Assembly (NCBI GenBank): GCA_902489745.1
Contig: CABUBB010000004.1
Location: 118,620 to 182,619, forward strand
Source: Metaruminococcus_A sp003150405
GTDB taxonomy: Bacteria; Bacillota; Clostridia; Oscillospirales; Ruminococcaceae
Direction: 5' to 3'
Length of the DNA: 64,000 bases
The position numbers and the translations under genes are program-made. The stretch's first letter is position 1, and every line of letters begins with the position of its first letter. The notes under the pieces were generated by a model. It searched no databases, had not been told where the DNA came from, and was given only the letters and a program-made list of their open reading frames with translations. Shown piece by piece: positions 1-9,311 of this stretch.

Positions 1-656
1 GAATCAACATGATTATGCTCGGCGCGCTGGCAAAGGCCTCTGGATTTATCCCGCTAGAAGCCGTGCTGGAAATGGTAACCGACACCGTCGGTAAAAAATA
101 CCCGGATTTGCTGGAGGCAAACCTTGCAGGGGTGCGGCGAGGTTATGAAGAGACCGCCGGAACCGTCATTCCCGCCGACGGCAAATACTCGGAAACGCCG
201 TACCAGGAGGTACAAACCCGCTGGGGGTACCAAAACGCCCCGATCGGCGGGGTGAACCCCCACATTGGGAGTACGGTTTCCAACGACCTTTCCGCGAGCC
301 GCGAGGGGTACATCCCGCTCTTTCTCAAAGAAAAGTGCATCAACTGCGGCTTGTGTGACACCACCTGCCCGGATATGGTTTTTCGGTTTGAGGAAGGCGA
401 ATACAAGGGCAAGCCCGCATTGGTCAATGTAGGGCTTGACTACCACCACTGCAAGGGCTGCCTGCGCTGCGTTGCCATCTGCCCGACCGGTGCCCTTGTG
501 GCAGGCAAGGAACGGGAACACCCAGACAAAGCCTACTTTGTCCGCAACAAGGACCTGATTGCAGAGAACATCGACTTTGAAGCGGCGGGCGCCAACTCCT
601 GGGTGACCAGCGAGGCGTATCTGGATGAAAAACGCGTGGATGGAGGACTGGTCTAA
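1..656 (+). CDS. 2-oxoacid:ferredoxin oxidoreductase, gamma domain with C-terminal ferredoxin (5'-partial)
   Basis: The reading frame is already open at base 3, so the start lies outside the window; 217 residues are visible. The first residues (INMIMLGALAKASGF) resemble the end of the gamma domain of 2-oxoacid oxidoreductases. The C-terminal part carries two ferredoxin clusters, CINCGLCDTTCP and CKGCLRCVAICP, which should bind two [4Fe-4S] centres and pass electrons from the TPP site to ferredoxin. The stop codon overlaps the ATG of the alpha/beta gene by one base (TAATG), so the two are translationally coupled subunits of one enzyme. The oxoacid used (pyruvate, 2-oxoglutarate, branched-chain or aryl pyruvate) cannot be read from the sequence. 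Confidence 0.88.
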   Translation, partial: INMIMLGALAKASGFIPLEAVLEMVTDTVGKKYPDLLEANLAGVRRGYEETAGTVIPADGKYSETPYQEVQTRWGYQNAPIGGVNPHIGSTVSNDLSASREGYIPLFLKEKCINCGLCDTTCPDMVFRFEEGEYKGKPALVNVGLDYHHCKGCLRCVAICPTGALVAGKEREHPDKAYFVRNKDLIAENIDFEAAGANSWVTSEAYLDEKRVDGGLV

Positions 657-2884
657 TGATAGAACAGCGTATTTTATTTGAAAGCGGAAACGAGCTGGCC
701 GCCTACGCAGCCAAACAGATCAACTACCACGTGATGGGCTACTACCCCATTACCCCCTCAACCCAGATTGCCGAACACCTCGATCTGCTCAAATCTGAAG
801 GGGCGCACGACATCTCCCTGATGGCGGCAGAGGGCGAACACAGCGCCGCCGGTATCTGCTACGGGGCGTCGGTCGGCGGAGGGCGTGTCTTTAACGCCAC
901 CAGCGCCAACGGCTTGCTTTATGCACTGGAGCAGCTTCCAGTGCAGTCCGGCACCCGGTTCCCCATGGTGCTCAACGTCGCCTGCCGGACGGTCTCCGGG
1001 CCGCTTGACATCAAAGGAGATCACAGCGACATTATGTATACCCTCAACACTGGGTGGATTATCCTGTTTGCCAATTCCCCGCAGGCGGTCTACGACTTCA
1101 ACCTCTGCGCCTTAAAAATTGCCGAGGAGGTCCGCCTGCCGGTCATTGTTGCCTTCGACGGTTTTTTCACCTCGCACCAGAAGCGCCGCTGTGAGGTGTT
1201 TCAAAACGACGAAGATGTACGCAGCTTTCTGGGCGAGTACCGCCCGGAATATACGGCGCTCGACCCGGAGCATCCGGTTTCGATTGGCTCCTACATGAAT
1301 GAGCCGGATTTGATGAACAACAAATTTCAGCTTCATCAGGCAATGGAACAGGCGCGTGTTGTGACGGATGAAGTCTTTGCAGCGTTTGCCGCTTTAACCG
1401 GGCGAAGTTATAGACAAACCGAGTGCTATGAATCCGAAGACGCGGAGGTTTTGCTCCTGCTGCTCGGTTCCAGTTATCACACCGCCAAAGAGGCGGTAGA
1501 CGACTACCGCCGTGAGGGCAAAAAATGCGGGGCTATTACCACCAACCTCCTGCGTCCCTTTCCTGCCGAGGCGCTTGCGGCGCTCTGCCGAAACGCCAAG
1601 ACCATTGTGGTCGGCGACCGGCAGGACAGCTATGGCGCGGGCGGCGGCAATCTGACGCTGGAACTCAAGGCCGCGCTGCAATCCAGCGGCGTGACTGCGC
1701 GGGTCATCAGCCGGATTTATGGGCTTGGCGGACGGGACTTTTACATTGAGGATGCCAAGGCCATGCTGGACGCCGGGTTTGCAGGAAACGCACCTGCTTT
1801 TGATTATATGAATATCTATCCAGGCGATCCATCACTTCGGGTAAAGCCATATTTTCGTCCGATTACCGAAGCGGAAGCCTCGCCCGGCCTGACCAGGTGT
1901 GAGCTGGATGAAACCTCCGGCCGCATGAAGGTGAAAGGCGGCAGTATCGGCGAAACCACCCGGATGCCCAAACGCCTTGCCCCCGGGCACGGCGCCTGCC
2001 CGGGGTGCGGGATCCCGGTCAATGTCAACCTGCTGCTGCGCGGCATTGAAGGGAATGTTGTGCTGCTCTTTCAGACCGGCTGTGGCATGGTGGTCACCAC
2101 CCCCTACCCGAAAACCGCCTTTAAAGTTCCCTACGTCCACAACCTGTTCCAAAATGGTGCGGCAACCCTCTCTGGTTTGGTGGAGATGTACCATCAGCGG
2201 CAGAAGCGCGGCGAAATGCCGGAGGGAAAAATCACCTTTATCATGGTAAGCGGCGACGGCGGCATGGACATTGGCATGGGCTCCGCCATCGGCACGGCGC
2301 TGCGCGGCAGTAATTTCATCCTGATGGAGTACGACAACGGCGGATATATGAATACCGGATACCAACTCTCCTATTCCACACCCAAAGGCGCCAAAAGCTC
2401 AACTTCTCATGTGGGCAAATACCAGTACGGCAAACGCTTTTTCCACAAGGACACCCCCATGATTATGGCTGCTGCCAACCTCCCCTATGTAGCGACGATT
2501 GCAGAATCCAATCCAGCCGACTTTATCCGAAAAGCGGCAAAAGCGCAGAAATACGCAGACGAATACGGTATGGTGTATCTGAAGGCGCTTTCCGCCTGCC
2601 CTTTAAACTGGAGCGACCGCCCCAACCTAGAGCGTGAGGTCATTGGCGCAGCGGTGGATTGCTGTTATTTCCCGCTCTACGAAATTGAAAACGGCAAAAC
2701 CGCCATCAGCTATAATCCGGAAGAAAAGGGTAAAAAGCGCCCGGTGCTGGACTGGCTCTCCATGATGGGGCGCACCAAACACCTGAAGAACCCCGTATAC
2801 GGAGAGGTGGTGGAAAGCATCCAGGCAGAAATTGACCGCCGCTGGGCCCGCTTAAAAGCGATGAACGACAGCGAGCTTCTATAG
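656..2884 (+). CDS. 2-oxoacid:ferredoxin oxidoreductase, fused alpha-beta subunit
   Basis: This 742-residue protein joins the alpha and beta chains that are often separate genes. The N-terminal part (about residues 1-400) is the alpha pyrimidine-binding and transketolase-like half, with the motif YYPITPSTQIAEH near residue 30. The beta half starts near residue 440 with GHGACPGCG (cluster-binding CxxC) and contains the TPP-binding GDGGMDIGMGSA followed by NGGYMNTG. Together with the preceding gamma/ferredoxin gene it should catalyse CoA-dependent oxidative decarboxylation of a 2-oxoacid with reduction of ferredoxin in the cytoplasm. Substrate is not assignable; the fusion resembles Kor/Vor-type enzymes more than the single-chain clostridial pyruvate enzyme of about 1170 residues. 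Confidence 0.9.
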   Translation: MIEQRILFESGNELAAYAAKQINYHVMGYYPITPSTQIAEHLDLLKSEGAHDISLMAAEGEHSAAGICYGASVGGGRVFNATSANGLLYALEQLPVQSGTRFPMVLNVACRTVSGPLDIKGDHSDIMYTLNTGWIILFANSPQAVYDFNLCALKIAEEVRLPVIVAFDGFFTSHQKRRCEVFQNDEDVRSFLGEYRPEYTALDPEHPVSIGSYMNEPDLMNNKFQLHQAMEQARVVTDEVFAAFAALTGRSYRQTECYESEDAEVLLLLLGSSYHTAKEAVDDYRREGKKCGAITTNLLRPFPAEALAALCRNAKTIVVGDRQDSYGAGGGNLTLELKAALQSSGVTARVISRIYGLGGRDFYIEDAKAMLDAGFAGNAPAFDYMNIYPGDPSLRVKPYFRPITEAEASPGLTRCELDETSGRMKVKGGSIGETTRMPKRLAPGHGACPGCGIPVNVNLLLRGIEGNVVLLFQTGCGMVVTTPYPKTAFKVPYVHNLFQNGAATLSGLVEMYHQRQKRGEMPEGKITFIMVSGDGGMDIGMGSAIGTALRGSNFILMEYDNGGYMNTGYQLSYSTPKGAKSSTSHVGKYQYGKRFFHKDTPMIMAAANLPYVATIAESNPADFIRKAAKAQKYADEYGMVYLKALSACPLNWSDRPNLEREVIGAAVDCCYFPLYEIENGKTAISYNPEEKGKKRPVLDWLSMMGRTKHLKNPVYGEVVESIQAEIDRRWARLKAMNDSELL

Positions 2885-2970
2885 CATTTTGCATCCAGCC
2901 CAATGCCGACAGCAAGGCCGTTGGGAAAGACGGTCTACTCCGAAGCAGGCGACAATTAACTCGTACAAAT

Positions 2971-2997
2971 AGGGACGCCGTTTGAAACGGCGTCCCT
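2971..2997. terminator. Intrinsic-terminator-like hairpin, probably bidirectional
   Basis: A 10-bp perfect stem AGGGACGCCG/CGGCGTCCCT with a 7-base loop lies between the convergent oxidoreductase operon and the Tim44-like gene. The T-tracts on either side are short, so efficiency is uncertain. Confidence 0.6.
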
Positions 2998-3101
2998 TTG
3001 CGCTTTTGAGGTTACAGCTTCGGTGGCGTGTCCAATCAACTCCGTACTTCTGCCCCGGTGCGCCCTTGCCTGGTTTACAAAATTTACCGGCCGTATTCGC
3101 T

Positions 3102-3847
3102 TTATATCGAATGAAAATCGAATTCATTTTTCTGGCGGATCTCATCCAACACCCATCTGCCGTTTTCTTTTACCAGCTTCCAGTATTCTTCAAAACGGGT
3201 ACTGGATTTTGAGCCGGAGATCATCTGCATCGTTCGGTCGTCTATGGTGTAGTCCACCATCCGGGCTTTTATATAGACCCATATACTATCATGGCTGTCG
3301 CCCTCAAAATCATTAACGTCAATCGGCATTGCCTCCAGCAGCTTCATATCCTTTAAAATGTTTTTTTCGTGCCGGATGATCATCCACTGAGATTTGGCAT
3401 TGTACTGTTCATACAGGGATTGGCTCATACAGTCCCGGGCTATCTCTTGGTTGCGCTGTGCCCAAGCCTCCTGAACCGTATAAAAAATTGTTTCCATCCG
3501 GGTGGAAAAGATCTTATTGTCCCAGGAGGAATCAACCTTTGCCAACTGCTCCATCAGCCGTTTTGTTTTCCGATGCTTGGCGTGTACCTTGAAAGAAAAA
3601 ACAATTGCCCCGCCAGACGCCATTATGCAGACAAAAGCTGCTCCTAACACCGTGGAAAGCGGGTTTGAACTGCGCCTATTTGCAGAGTGACTGCTGGAAG
3701 AATGGCCGCCACCTCCACCGCTTCCCCCGCCGCTTCCCCCGCCACCGCCGGCGCGGGCAGAAGCCACCGGAACAAGCATGAGAGCAAAAACGAATGCCAA
3801 TAGGCTAACCGCAATGCGTTTACAATGCGTTTACAATGCCTTTTCAT
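3102..3847 (-). pseudogene. Tim44-like domain exported protein, signal peptide frameshifted by an 11-bp tandem duplication
   Basis: The body of the protein has an N-terminal glycine-rich stretch, a membrane segment (about 25 residues after VASARA), and a C-terminal Tim44/NTF2-like domain ending VLDEIRQKNEFDFHSI. The only start with a good ribosome-binding site (AGAAGGTG, 6 bases upstream) is the ATG at 3845-3847, but its frame runs off into an unrelated 67-residue peptide. The 11-bp unit GCGTTTACAAT is present twice in tandem at 3816-3837; removing one copy joins MKRHCKRIAVSLLAFVFAL to the main frame and restores a textbook signal peptide. As written, translation could only begin at TTG 3800 without the basic N-region. 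Function of the family in bacteria is unclear; related proteins are membrane-anchored. Confidence 0.65.
3816..3837. repeat. 11-bp tandem duplication (2 copies)
   Basis: GCGTTTACAAT occurs twice head to tail inside the signal-peptide codons of the Tim44-like gene, preceded by a partial match (GCAAT) and followed by GC. Eleven is not a multiple of three, so loss or gain of a unit switches the reading frame. Confidence 0.9.
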
Positions 3848-4062
3848 AACACACCTTCTGCAAGAACAGTACTACATTAAAAATATTTTTGTCTTTATTA
3901 TAGCATATCAACTCAAAAATGAAACCAATTCTGCCGCAGCACAGGAGTTGCTTCTGTTCCGCATTCGCATTATAATAAAGACAAACGGACAAAAACAGCC
4001 GGTGCTTCCCCTTTGTACCGGTTTCTCCGGTCAAATGTTCTATGGTTAAATGAGGCAGGACG

Positions 4063-6357
4063 ATGAATGAAAAAACAATACAAAAACGGCTGCGCAATAC
4101 GACCATTTTAATTACCATTGCCAGCATTTTATTGATTATCTGCGGAAGCGTGATTTCCAATTTTCTTCAAAACTCCCTGCGGACTGTTTCTCAGGAGCAG
4201 ATGAAGGCAGAGGCGGATGAGTATAAAAATCGGATCTTAAAACAAATTGATGCTGACTTTCAGTCGGTGAACACCCTTTCCAGTTTTATTGAATACAGCT
4301 ATACCGTTGATTTAGAACATTTTGCAGAGCGGCTGGATGAAGCCAACCGAAACAATGACTTTTTAACCATGGCCTATTTTCCCAAAGATGGAAACGGCGT
4401 TATTGCAACTCTTGGGCAAGCAGTTGAAACAGGGGTCCCATTATCCTCGCTTGCCCCGGAATCGATTGGTGTTATTGAAAATGCGTGGGAGGGAGAGCAG
4501 ACCGTTTCCAGACTTTTTGAGAGTGAAATTTCGCACGAGCGGGTTTTTGCTTACGGTGTTCCAGTCTATGACAACGGCGTCATTATTGGCGCCCTAGCCG
4601 TGAGCGACCACGTTGAAATATTTTCGGACATTCTGGTCGGCAATACCGTTTTCGGCGGCAACGGGTACATCCACATGGTGGGAAGCGAGGGAAAGTTTCT
4701 CATAAGATCCTCTGAGTCGATTGTACAGGAAGAGATGAATACCATTTTTGACGGCCCATACATTTCTCAAGAAAACCGGGATGTCACCAAAAACGCCATG
4801 CTTAACCAAAAGGAATTCTCTTCCACCTTCCGCTATCAAAACAGTTTTTACCAATTTCTGTTAGAACCCGTTGGGGTAAACGGATGGTACCTACTTTGCG
4901 TAAATACTGCACAGGACTCCGATTCCACTATTTATCATATTGTGCAGGTGACCCAGATCACCTTTATCGCTGTTATTCTGTTGGCCGTCTTTTTAATTCT
5001 TTACGGCTACCGGCTGCTGCGTAAAAACAACAAGGAACTCATACGCCTTGCCTACCACGATACCCTGACCGGTGCGAACAATCTCATCCGGTTTCGTCAG
5101 AAATTACAGGGAGCGCTGGAAAAATCCGGCGGCAGCGTTGCCGCTGTAAATGTTCGCCAATTTACGTTTATTGGCGAGATCTTTGGAAAAGAGCAGGCGA
5201 ACCAGCTACTCTGTTATATGAGAAAGGTGATGGAACGCCATCTTGCCCTCGATGAATTTTGCTGCCGCGACTCGGCTGATTGGTTTTACTTATTTTTAAA
5301 GGATACCAGCCCGGAAGCGGTTGGCGCCAGAATGTCCGCCCTCATGGATGAAATCAGCAGTATTAGCAAGGCCAGTCGCAGCAACTACCAGCTGGTTTTG
5401 TACTGCGGCGTCGCCATATCAGAACCCAATAAAGACCCGGCGCAGGAGGCCGACCGTCTTATGACAAAGGTCTTATTTGCGCTGGATAAGGCAAAGGGCG
5501 CGCATCAAAACAACATTTGGTTCTACGACGCAGAACTCCACAAAACTGAGGAGCTGGAAAACTATGTGGAAAGCCACATGCACCAAGCATTGCAGGACAG
5601 GGAATTTAAGCTGTTCCTCCAGCCAAAAATAGACTTGAAAACCAACCGGCTTGGCGGGGCTGAAGCATTGGTGCGCTGGGTTACCAGAACCGGAAAAATG
5701 CTGTTCCCAGACCAGTTTATACCGTTGTTTGAGCGCAGCGGTTTCTGCACCCAGCTGGATTTGTATATGGTGGAGCTTGCCTGCCAGCAGCTTCGGGAAT
5801 GGATAGACCAGGGTATCCCGCCGATTCCAATCTCGATTAATCAGTCCAAGCTGTTGTTCTATGAGGCCGATTACCCGGAAAAACTATGCCGCCTAATTGA
5901 GCGATACAACATCCCGGCCGAGCTGATTACATTGGAAATTTTAGAAGGGCTGGCGTTGGAAAATGTAGAAGCGCTCAACCGCCGCATAGAGCTGCTGCAA
6001 ACAAAAGGCTTCCGCATTTCAATGGATGATTTTGGCAGCGGATATTCTTCACTGAACACCCTGAGCAAGCTGAGGATTGACGAGTTGAAACTGGACAGGG
6101 GCTTTTTGCAGGATATATCAAACGACGAAAATGAGCGGGCACAGTTGATTATGGGGCAGATTGTCAAGCTGACCAAACAGCTGCGCATCACCACCGTAGT
6201 CGAAGGGGTTGAAACGCAGGCCAACGAACAAATGATTCGGGAAATGGGCTGCGACTACGGGCAGGGCTACTATTACAGCAAGCCCATTGATGCACAAACC
6301 TTTTCTGCGTATTACAGGAACCAACTGCTGAATGGAGCCGAAGGTTTTAAAAGCTGA
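4063..6357 (+). CDS. Membrane dCache-GGDEF(degenerate)-EAL cyclic-di-GMP phosphodiesterase
   Basis: This 764-residue protein has a membrane segment at about 13-35, a periplasm-facing Cache-like sensor domain (36-290), a second membrane segment (about 293-315), a GGDEF-fold domain (330-490) and an EAL domain (510-755). The GGDEF signature is replaced (SADWF near residue 403), so cyclase activity is unlikely. The EAL domain keeps EALVRW near 534, DDFGSGYSSL near 655, KLDRGF and EGVET, which are the metal- and substrate-binding positions of active phosphodiesterases. The predicted role is ligand-controlled hydrolysis of c-di-GMP at the inner face of the membrane. It is transcribed alone and ends at a strong terminator. 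The start follows an AGGCAGG ribosome-binding site. Confidence 0.9.
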   Translation: MNEKTIQKRLRNTTILITIASILLIICGSVISNFLQNSLRTVSQEQMKAEADEYKNRILKQIDADFQSVNTLSSFIEYSYTVDLEHFAERLDEANRNNDFLTMAYFPKDGNGVIATLGQAVETGVPLSSLAPESIGVIENAWEGEQTVSRLFESEISHERVFAYGVPVYDNGVIIGALAVSDHVEIFSDILVGNTVFGGNGYIHMVGSEGKFLIRSSESIVQEEMNTIFDGPYISQENRDVTKNAMLNQKEFSSTFRYQNSFYQFLLEPVGVNGWYLLCVNTAQDSDSTIYHIVQVTQITFIAVILLAVFLILYGYRLLRKNNKELIRLAYHDTLTGANNLIRFRQKLQGALEKSGGSVAAVNVRQFTFIGEIFGKEQANQLLCYMRKVMERHLALDEFCCRDSADWFYLFLKDTSPEAVGARMSALMDEISSISKASRSNYQLVLYCGVAISEPNKDPAQEADRLMTKVLFALDKAKGAHQNNIWFYDAELHKTEELENYVESHMHQALQDREFKLFLQPKIDLKTNRLGGAEALVRWVTRTGKMLFPDQFIPLFERSGFCTQLDLYMVELACQQLREWIDQGIPPIPISINQSKLLFYEADYPEKLCRLIERYNIPAELITLEILEGLALENVEALNRRIELLQTKGFRISMDDFGSGYSSLNTLSKLRIDELKLDRGFLQDISNDENERAQLIMGQIVKLTKQLRITTVVEGVETQANEQMIREMGCDYGQGYYYSKPIDAQTFSAYYRNQLLNGAEGFKS

Positions 6358-6400
6358 CGGAGTCTGCGGCTGTATGGCAAAGCTCTTCAAAGAGCACTAC

Positions 6401-6439
6401 AAAAAAAGACTGGGAACCTACGGTTCCCGGTCTTTTTTT
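6401..6439. terminator. Bidirectional intrinsic terminator
   Basis: The stem GACTGGGAACC (6408-6418) pairs with GGTTCCCGGTC (6422-6432), with one G-T pair; seven As precede it and seven Ts follow. It serves both the phosphodiesterase gene and the convergent glycosidase gene. Confidence 0.9.
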
Positions 6440-6442
6440 GTT

Positions 6443-8275
6443 TTACGGCCGAACGACAACCGTTGTTTGAACCTGTGTCAGCGCTGGATTCAAATCACGG
6501 GCGGCGGTCATGTCAAATCTTGGATTTCCGTTGATATCAAAATGAACGCGGCGAATCCCGGTGCAGCGCAGCCCACCGTCCAAGATATAATGCTCCTCCG
6601 CGTGGAAGGTAATCATCAAATTCCCCTGCTCGTCCACATAAAACGCATTGTGGCCAGGGCCAAACTCATCCCCCGAAAAATAGGACATCACCGGGGCGCT
6701 GCTTTTTACCCAACGGTTGGGGTCCAGAAGACTGCCCCCGCGTTTTGCGGTGAGCATCCCCAGTACATAGCTGTATCCTCCAGCTGCACCCCCAGAATAG
6801 GTGAGGAAAACAGCGTCTTCCGTTACAAAGGCGTAAGGGCCTTCATTGTTAATGGTATGGTGGACATTTTCCCAGCCATAAACCGGCCGGGTCAGCAATA
6901 CCGGCTCGCTTGTCAGCTTCCACGGCTGTGCCGGGTCGGTTGAAGCAATATAAATCATAGATCCGGAGTCATCTGGTTTTCCGGTCCAAATCCGGTAGGA
7001 CCACGCCAGATAATCAATGCCGTCGGCGTTGAAATGGGTCATATCCAGCGTAATGTCGTTGACGCCCTCAGACAGGAAACTCCCGTCCATCCGCTGGACG
7101 CGGACAGGTTCTTCCCAATCCGCCGCGTTGATGATGCTACCGCCTTTTTTGAGCTTCATCATGTGGCATTGCGGCCCCCACTTCACCCCGCTGACCGCAA
7201 ACAAAATGTAGAGCTCGCCGCCAATGATGTGAAATTCCGGGGCCCAAAAGGTTTGCAGAAAGCCCCTTTGCTCGTCCTTATCCAAAATCAGATGTTCCTC
7301 TGCGCCGTTAAAAAGGCCCTCAACAGTGTCGGCTTCCCGGGCGTAAAGGCCAATGTAATCAACATTGTCGTTGGTTGCAAGGAAATAATATTTGCCATTC
7401 CAGTGCAAAACATCCGGATCCGCATAGCCTTTTGCAAGCGGGAACGGAAATTCCTGCTGATAAACGGTTCCAGTCACCTGGTAGCTACCAGCCTGATGAA
7501 AATCCACCGCCGCCGTATCCCACCTGACCTGTTTTTGCACAGTTGAACCGTCTGTATAAACCGCGGTTGCCTTGACGGCGTTCAGCTCCTCTTCACAGCG
7601 AGCCGTAACCGTTTCCGGCACCCGAACTGCTACATTTTCCAGCGGAGACCAATGGAGCGCCAGACGCTGTCCAAACGAGGCCTCCACCTCAAGTACGCTG
7701 CCGTTTACCGCTCCTTCCGGCCCCTGTACATCCGCAGCATAAACAAACGGCTCCCCCTGCTGTGCGACGGAAACATGGTTCGGATCATCAAGGCTGTTCA
7801 ATGTGTTCCGGTAACAGTTCCCCTCCGTATCCATCCAGCGAATAACGTACTGATAAAGGCTGGCGTCATATTCACAGACGGCATGCTGAACGAACCGGTT
7901 CAGCCCGAGGTCAACCAAGCCAACCTCCCGAAAGTGGATGAGATCCTGCGACGTCCAAAGCAAAATCTTCCCTTTGCTTTCGCCGTCCTCACTGCCGTCC
8001 CCGTTGACGCGCACCGCGACAATGCCAAAACCGCCGTCTGCCGCACGGAATAAACAGGGGGATTTTAAGCCCTTTTCATTTAACGTATTGGGCTGCCTTA
8101 AGGTTGCAGACGCAAACAAAATGCCGTAATTTTTGTTCAGGGGAAGATAATGCTTCCCGTCAAAGCTACATGCAATATGCACGCTGTTTGCCAGACCGGC
8201 TGAATACGCCTCCGGCTCCGGCGTTCTAGTATAAACCAAAAGACTGCTTTTTCTTGTGAGATGGCCGTGAATCAT
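6443..8275 (-). CDS. GH43-like glycoside hydrolase, intracellular
   Basis: The 610-residue protein has no signal peptide. An N-terminal part (1-280) with repeated blade-like segments (for example GKILLWTSQDLIHFREVG) includes an Ig-like stretch at about 225-270. A C-terminal five-bladed beta-propeller follows, of glycoside hydrolase family 43 type, opening with YADPDVLHWNGKYYFLATN and containing FWAPEFHII and GPGHNAFYVDEQGN. The ADPD aspartate matches the family's catalytic base. Family members remove arabinose or xylose from plant polysaccharide fragments; the exact substrate is not readable. It starts after an AGGAGG site and diverges from an AraC regulator, which suggests control by imported sugars. 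The N-terminal part could alternatively be a degenerate second propeller. Confidence 0.82.
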   Translation of the reverse strand: MIHGHLTRKSSLLVYTRTPEPEAYSAGLANSVHIACSFDGKHYLPLNKNYGILFASATLRQPNTLNEKGLKSPCLFRAADGGFGIVAVRVNGDGSEDGESKGKILLWTSQDLIHFREVGLVDLGLNRFVQHAVCEYDASLYQYVIRWMDTEGNCYRNTLNSLDDPNHVSVAQQGEPFVYAADVQGPEGAVNGSVLEVEASFGQRLALHWSPLENVAVRVPETVTARCEEELNAVKATAVYTDGSTVQKQVRWDTAAVDFHQAGSYQVTGTVYQQEFPFPLAKGYADPDVLHWNGKYYFLATNDNVDYIGLYAREADTVEGLFNGAEEHLILDKDEQRGFLQTFWAPEFHIIGGELYILFAVSGVKWGPQCHMMKLKKGGSIINAADWEEPVRVQRMDGSFLSEGVNDITLDMTHFNADGIDYLAWSYRIWTGKPDDSGSMIYIASTDPAQPWKLTSEPVLLTRPVYGWENVHHTINNEGPYAFVTEDAVFLTYSGGAAGGYSYVLGMLTAKRGGSLLDPNRWVKSSAPVMSYFSGDEFGPGHNAFYVDEQGNLMITFHAEEHYILDGGLRCTGIRRVHFDINGNPRFDMTAARDLNPALTQVQTTVVVRP

Positions 8276-8348
8276 TGTTTTTTCCTCCTGCTGCCAGTTT
8301 TTCCATTTCCTTTTCCATCTTTATTCGGTATAATTATATTATAATCAC

Positions 8349-8377
8349 CATGATTGGAATGCGCTAGAACAATCATG
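8349..8377. promoter_or_regulatory. Inverted repeat between GH43 and AraC genes, candidate operator
   Basis: CATGATTG (8349-8356) and CAATCATG (8370-8377) form an 8-bp inverted repeat with a 13-base spacer in the 142-bp divergent intergenic region, beside several TATAAT-like elements (8328-8345). The location suits an AraC-type site, but nothing in the sequence proves binding. Confidence 0.4.
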
Positions 8378-8417
8378 ACCATTATTAACACGATTTTGAT
8401 GCTGGAGCGGAAGAACC

Positions 8418-9311
8418 ATGGAAATTGAACGGTTCCGGGAACGAAAGGCGCACGGGTCCAAAGCCTTTCCCATTGATGTTTATGTCCTTGAAAAAGACCA
8501 GGTCGGCTGCCACCCGCTGTACTGCCACTGGCATGAGGAAATTGAACTGATTGTTGTAACCAGGGGTGGGGCTCTTTTTCACATTGGAGAGCAGGACTAC
8601 CAGGTTCTGGCCGGGGAGGCGGTTTGTGTCGGTACGGGTGAACTGCACTCAGCCGATGCCATGGCGGAACTGCCCTGCCATTTCTTTTCGGTTGTGTTTC
8701 ACCCCTCTATCCTTTGCGGGCAGATTGAGGATATAATCCAGCAAAAATACCTGGAGCCCGTTTTAAACGGCGCTGTTGTTCTTCCTACGCATATAACCCC
8801 TCAAACTGAATGGGAACACAGCATACTGAACGGACTTCATGCGGTCAAAAAACAGTTTGCGGCAAAGGGAAACGGCTACGAGCTGCTGGTAAAAATGTAC
8901 CTGTACCAGATTTGGCATCTCCTTTACCAACACTCCCGGCAGGGAAAAAGCCGTGCATCCGGCAAAAGCTCTGACAAGGCTGCAAAAGCAAAAACGGTGC
9001 TGGAATACATTCACCAGAACCATACGCGGCATATTACTTTGGCAGAGCTTGCCGCGTTGTCCCACATGAGCAAGGGACAGTTCTGCCGTTTTTTTCATTC
9101 GGTGGTCAAAATGTCCGCCATAAATTATTTGAACTATTACCGGATTATGCAAAGTGCCCGGCTGCTGAAACAGGAAGGCTCTCCTATCGGTGACATTGCC
9201 TGCTCGGTAGGGTTTAACAACATTAGCTACTACAACAAGGTTTTCCGGCGCTACTTGCATTGTAGCCCCTCCGAGTACCGAAACAGGGTCGAATCCTCCA
9301 CTGAATGCTGA
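8418..9311 (+). CDS. AraC-family transcriptional regulator with cupin sensor
   Basis: The 297-residue protein has an N-terminal cupin domain (about 15-110, with HWHEEIELI and the metal-site-like HSAD) and a C-terminal pair of helix-turn-helix motifs (190-290). The second carries the AraC signature region IGDIACSVGFNNISYYNKVFRRYLHCSPSEYR. It is divergent from the GH43-like glycosidase and is therefore the likely sugar-responsive regulator of that gene. The effector is unknown. Confidence 0.9.
   Translation: MEIERFRERKAHGSKAFPIDVYVLEKDQVGCHPLYCHWHEEIELIVVTRGGALFHIGEQDYQVLAGEAVCVGTGELHSADAMAELPCHFFSVVFHPSILCGQIEDIIQQKYLEPVLNGAVVLPTHITPQTEWEHSILNGLHAVKKQFAAKGNGYELLVKMYLYQIWHLLYQHSRQGKSRASGKSSDKAAKAKTVLEYIHQNHTRHITLAELAALSHMSKGQFCRFFHSVVKMSAINYLNYYRIMQSARLLKQEGSPIGDIACSVGFNNISYYNKVFRRYLHCSPSEYRNRVESSTEC

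Noticed and set aside
4063..4200. c-di-GMP riboswitch upstream of the EAL gene
   Set aside because: The 200-bp upstream region lacks the GEMM core motifs and has only short GC-rich repeats.
9276..9311. tRNA T-arm-like sequence GGGTCGAATCCTCC
   Set aside because: It lies in the end of the AraC gene and lacks an acceptor stem, D-arm and anticodon arm.
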